Shown: positions 41,733 to 44,780 of the stretch, piece after piece | Position numbering within the stretch: position 1 is the stretch's first letter | How the letters are laid out: each line of letters begins with the position of its first letter | From: Acidimicrobiia bacterium | GTDB lineage: Bacteria; Actinomycetota; Acidimicrobiia; Acidimicrobiales; Acidimicrobilacustridaceae | Assembly: GCA_020832495.1 (NCBI GenBank) | Contig: JAFIEP010000087.1 | Coordinates: 1-44,780 of the forward strand | Length of the DNA: 44,780 bases | Reading direction: 5' to 3' | Position numbers and translations under genes: made by a program | The notes under the pieces: generated by a model | Seen by the model: only the letters and a program-made list of their open reading frames with translations | The model's database searches: none | Told to the model about the DNA's origin: nothing

Positions 41733-44321
41733 ATGCCCCGCTCCGACGCAACACCCCTCCCGCAACGATCGCTCCCCGCCAAGCCGGCCCTCGAAGGACT
41801 CGAGCAGCAGTGGGGTGCCGTCTGGGAGGAGCAGGACACCTATCGCTTCGACCGCACCGCCGATCGTGCGCAGGTCTACTCGATCGACACACCACCGCCG
41901 ACGGTGTCGGGATCGCTGCACGTGGGCCACGTGTTCTCCTACACCCACACCGACACCATCGCCCGCTACCAGCGCATGCGCGGCCGCCAGGTCTTCTATC
42001 CCATGGGCTGGGACGACAACGGCCTGCCCACCGAACGCCGGGTGCAGAACTACTACGGGGTGCAGTGCGACCCGTCGCTCCCCTACGACCCCGACTTCCC
42101 CACGCCGACCCCCATGGCCGAGCGCACCAAGGCGGAGCGCAAGGCACCGGCGGTCCACATCAGCCGACGCAACTTCGTGGAACTGTGCGAGCAGTTGACC
42201 GTCGAGGACGAGAAGGTTTTCGAGGAGCTGTGGCGCGGCCTCGGGCTGTCGGTCGACTGGACCATGACCTACGCCACCATCGACCGCCGCTGCCAGCGCG
42301 TGGCCCAGCGGGCGTTCCTGCGCAACCTCGCCCGTGGGGAGGCCTACCAGGCGGAGGCACCCGTGTTGTGGGACGTCGACTTCCGCTCCGCGGTGGCCCA
42401 GGCCGAACTCGAGGACCGAGAGCTGCCCGGCGCCTACCACCGCCTGGCCTTCCCGCGGGTCGACAACGGCGAACCGGTGTACATCGAGACGACGCGCCCC
42501 GAGCTGGTGCCGGCCTGTGTTGCGCTGGTGGCCCACCCCGACGACGAGCGCTACCAGGCGCTCTTCGGCAGCACCGTGCGCACCCCGCTGTTCGACGTCG
42601 AGGTGGCGGTCCACCCCCACGAGCTGGCCGACCCCGAGAAGGGCTCGGGCATCGCCATGATCTGTACCTTCGGTGACACCACCGACGTGGTGTGGTGGCG
42701 CGAGCTGGACCTCCCCACCCGGTCGGTGGTCCGACCCGACGGACGGCTGCTGGCCGAACCGCCGCCGTGGATCACCACGGAGGCCGGCGCACAGGCGTAC
42801 GGCGAACTGGCCGGCAAGACGGTCAAGCAGGCCCAGGCCCGCATCGTCGAGTTGTTGGCCGACAGCGGGGCACTGCAGGGTGAACCCCGCCCCATCACCC
42901 ATCCGGTGAAGTTCTACGAAAAGGGCGACCGGCCACTCGAGATCGTGACCAGCCGACAGTGGTACCTGCGCAACGGCGGTCGCGACGCCGAGGTGCGCGA
43001 CGCCCTGTTGGACCGGGGCAAGGAACTGTCCTGGCACCCCGACCACATGCGGGTCCGCTACGAGAACTGGGTCAACGGCCTCAACGGCGACTGGCTGGTC
43101 TCACGCCAACGCTTCTTCGGCGTCCCGTTTCCCCTCTGGTACCGGGTCGACGCCGAGGGTGCGGTGGACTACGACGCCCCGCTGCTGGCCGACGAGGCCG
43201 ATCTGCCCGTCGACCCCTCGACCGACGTCCCCGACGGGTTCGACGAGGCCCAACGGGGCCAGCCCGGTGGCTTCGTGGGCGACCCCGACGTGATGGACAC
43301 CTGGGCCACCTCGTCGCTCACCCCGCAGATCGCCTGCGGGTGGGGCGAGGACGACGACCTCTTCGCCCGCACGTTCCCCATGGACCTGCGGCCGCAGGCC
43401 CACGAGATCATCCGCACCTGGTTGTTCTCGACGGTGGTCCGGGCGCACCTCGAGAGTGACGTGCTGCCGTGGCGCAACGCCGCCATCTCGGGGTGGGTGC
43501 TCGACCCCGACCGCAAGAAGATGTCGAAGTCGAAGGGGAACGTGGTCACGCCCATGGACCTGTTCGACACGTACGGCACCGACGCCGTGCGCTACTGGGC
43601 GGCCTCGGCCCGCCCCGGGGTCGACACCGCCTTCAGCGAGGACCAGATGAAGGTGGGCCGCAAGTTCGCCAACAAGCTGCTCAACGTCACCAAGTTCGTG
43701 CTCGGCATCGGTGAGGCCGGCGACACGTGGACGGCGTCCGATCCGGTCGACCAGTCGATGCTGGCCGATCTCGACGCCGTGGTGGCCGAGGCCACCGCCG
43801 CGTTCGAGGGGTTCGACTACGCCCGTGCGCTCGAACGCACCGAGGCGTTCTTCTGGTGGTTCTGCGACGACTACGTCGAGCTCGTGAAGGGCCGCGCCTA
43901 CGGCTCTCGGGGCGACGACGGCGCTGCGTCGGCGCGATTCGCCCTGCGCTCGGCGCTCGAGACGATCCAGCGGCTGCTGGCGCCGATCCTGCCGTTCTCC
44001 ACCGAGGAGGCCTGGAGCTGGTGGCACGACACGAGCGTGCACGCCGCCTCCTGGCCGACGTCGAGCCGCGGCGCCACCGACGATCGACCGTCACTCGACG
44101 TCGTGTACGAGGTGCTCGGCCGGGTGCGGCGGGCCAAGACCGAGGCCAAGGTCAGCCAGCGTGCGGAGGTGGCCCGTCTCGTGGTCGAGGTGCCCGAGGC
44201 CGCGGTCGGGGCCATCGGGATCGGACGCGCCGACCTCGTGGAGGCGGGCTCGATCGCGCAGTTCGACGTGCACGTGGGCGACCACCTCACGTGTACGGTC
44301 GACCTCGCCGCGTCGACATGA
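41733..44321 (+). CDS. valS: Valyl-tRNA synthetase
   Basis: An 862-residue class I synthetase charging tRNA-Val. The HIGH region is PPPTVSGSLHVGHVFSYTHT, followed by YPMGWDDNGLPTERRVQNYY. The editing (CP1) domain includes VYIETTRPELVPACVALVAH and IAMICTFGDTTDV, and KKMSKSKGNVV is the KMSKS loop. The anticodon-binding domain and a short C-terminal coil complete it. The NGLPTERRVQN form is the variant I associate with Actinobacteria and archaeal-type ValS. It starts 98 bp after the CapA-like gene on the same strand, so cotranscription is possible. No T-box-like leader is seen. Confidence 0.95.
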   Translation: MPRSDATPLPQRSLPAKPALEGLEQQWGAVWEEQDTYRFDRTADRAQVYSIDTPPPTVSGSLHVGHVFSYTHTDTIARYQRMRGRQVFYPMGWDDNGLPTERRVQNYYGVQCDPSLPYDPDFPTPTPMAERTKAERKAPAVHISRRNFVELCEQLTVEDEKVFEELWRGLGLSVDWTMTYATIDRRCQRVAQRAFLRNLARGEAYQAEAPVLWDVDFRSAVAQAELEDRELPGAYHRLAFPRVDNGEPVYIETTRPELVPACVALVAHPDDERYQALFGSTVRTPLFDVEVAVHPHELADPEKGSGIAMICTFGDTTDVVWWRELDLPTRSVVRPDGRLLAEPPPWITTEAGAQAYGELAGKTVKQAQARIVELLADSGALQGEPRPITHPVKFYEKGDRPLEIVTSRQWYLRNGGRDAEVRDALLDRGKELSWHPDHMRVRYENWVNGLNGDWLVSRQRFFGVPFPLWYRVDAEGAVDYDAPLLADEADLPVDPSTDVPDGFDEAQRGQPGGFVGDPDVMDTWATSSLTPQIACGWGEDDDLFARTFPMDLRPQAHEIIRTWLFSTVVRAHLESDVLPWRNAAISGWVLDPDRKKMSKSKGNVVTPMDLFDTYGTDAVRYWAASARPGVDTAFSEDQMKVGRKFANKLLNVTKFVLGIGEAGDTWTASDPVDQSMLADLDAVVAEATAAFEGFDYARALERTEAFFWWFCDDYVELVKGRAYGSRGDDGAASARFALRSALETIQRLLAPILPFSTEEAWSWWHDTSVHAASWPTSSRGATDDRPSLDVVYEVLGRVRRAKTEAKVSQRAEVARLVVEVPEAAVGAIGIGRADLVEAGSIAQFDVHVGDHLTCTVDLAAST

Positions 44322-44349
44322 TGCGTATCCGGGGGTAACGTTTCCCCTC

Positions 44350-44780
44350 ATGTCCGTACGGTGGAGAACGTCGATGGTCGCGGCCGTGCTCGCGACCGGT
44401 CTCGTGGTGGGCTCGGCCGTGTCGGCCGACGAACCGCCCACCACCGACACGATCACCACCGAGACCGTCACCACGGAGACGATCACCACCGACAGCGCCA
44501 CCACGGTCACCACCGACACCGGCACCAGCGAGGAGTCCGTCGAGACGAAGAGCGGCAACTCCAGCACCTCATCGTCCAGCACGTCGACCACGACCACCGC
44601 GCCACCGCCCACCACGACGATCCCCGCCCTCTCCGACGTCGCCCCCGCGGGATCCACCTCCGGACGCAGCATGAGCGTCGAGTCGCCGGGCCAGGTGCTC
44701 GTCCCGGCCGAGCTGTCCGGGCCGTCGTTGCAGCTCACCGAGCCGCCCGAGGCGCCCACCACCACCACGTTGCCACCGCT
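44350..44780 (+). CDS. Secreted Thr-rich protein (3' truncated by window)
   Basis: Only the first 143 residues are in the window; the frame is open to the edge. It begins MSVRWRTSMVAAVLATGLVV with a Sec signal ending VSADEPP. A low-complexity Thr/Ser linker encoded by imperfect 12-15-nt repeats follows (TTDTITTETVTTETITT, then SSSSTSTTTTAPPPTTT). After it comes a less repetitive segment LSDVAPAGSTSGRSMSVESP. Such Thr-rich stalks carry surface domains across the actinobacterial wall; the following domain is not seen. The minus-strand ORF over the same bases is a Val/Ser-rich shadow. Confidence 0.75.
   Translation, partial: MSVRWRTSMVAAVLATGLVVGSAVSADEPPTTDTITTETVTTETITTDSATTVTTDTGTSEESVETKSGNSSTSSSSTSTTTTAPPPTTTIPALSDVAPAGSTSGRSMSVESPGQVLVPAELSGPSLQLTEPPEAPTTTTLPP

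Noticed and set aside
44091-44768. 225-codon minus-strand ORF at the right edge
   Set aside because: It overlaps valS and the Thr-rich secreted gene; its Val/Ser repeats are the complement of the Thr codon repeats. The plus-strand frame has a proper signal peptide.

Overview
The window is a chromosomal stretch of a high-GC actinobacterium, most likely of the class Acidimicrobiia. This placement is inference. It rests on GC-rich third codon positions, frequent GTG starts, C-terminal SLH-like repeats of the actinobacterial type, secreted Thr-rich linkers, a valyl-tRNA synthetase whose KMSKS and NGLPTERR segments match the type I recall from Actinobacteria, and a load of fatty-acid CoA enzymes. 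I see no rRNA, tRNA, CRISPR array, phage or transposase.

Layout. 1-596: a broken coding fragment that runs into an aberrant poly-C tract, probably a contig-edge or assembly problem. 0.6-4.6 kb: a giant secreted surface protein (ten Fn3-like repeats, one Fn3, three SLH-like repeats). 4.7-6.9 kb: a nucleoside 2-deoxyribosyltransferase-like protein and a DUF389 membrane protein. 6.9-17 kb: lipid and CoA metabolism (SDR, acyl-CoA ligase, enoyl-CoA isomerase-like protein, biotin carrier-carboxyltransferase fusion, GlcD-like flavoprotein), with a PAS-GAF-GGDEF-EAL protein and a RecB-like nuclease. 17-20.8 kb: a membrane sulfatase-fold protein and an AAA ATPase. 20.8-23.4 kb: a partner-switching cassette (STAS antagonist, RsbW-like kinase, PAS-GAF-PP2C phosphatase) without its sigma factor. 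23.5-25.7 kb: small acidic protein, hemerythrin, and a translationally coupled pair of unknowns.

25.7-38.4 kb is the most distinctive part. Two roughly 90% identical acyl-CoA dehydrogenases, each preceded by the same GTTAC-N6-GTAAC operator-like palindrome, bracket the following genes: a 1588-residue CSLREA/beta-helix lipoprotein; a divergent ECF sigma factor overlapping a membrane protein with extracellular FG-GAP/calcium-loop repeats; an NSS-family sodium symporter; and a three-gene cassette of LiaF-like membrane proteins with stop/start overlaps, including a 59-residue protein. Five copies of a 43-nt palindromic intergenic element lie only between these genes. Paired stem changes between copies preserve base pairing, so the fold appears to be maintained.

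38.5-44.8 kb: a small hydrophobic protein, cysS, a CapA-like lipoprotein, valS, and the start of a Thr-rich secreted protein cut by the window edge.

How genes work together (inference): the CoA ligase, dehydrogenases, isomerase-like protein and carboxylase subunit form a dispersed fatty-acid or branched-chain catabolic set. The surface proteins plus the ECF sigma/FG-GAP protein suggest envelope sensing. The STAS/kinase/PP2C set and the GGDEF-EAL protein add stress and c-di-GMP signalling.
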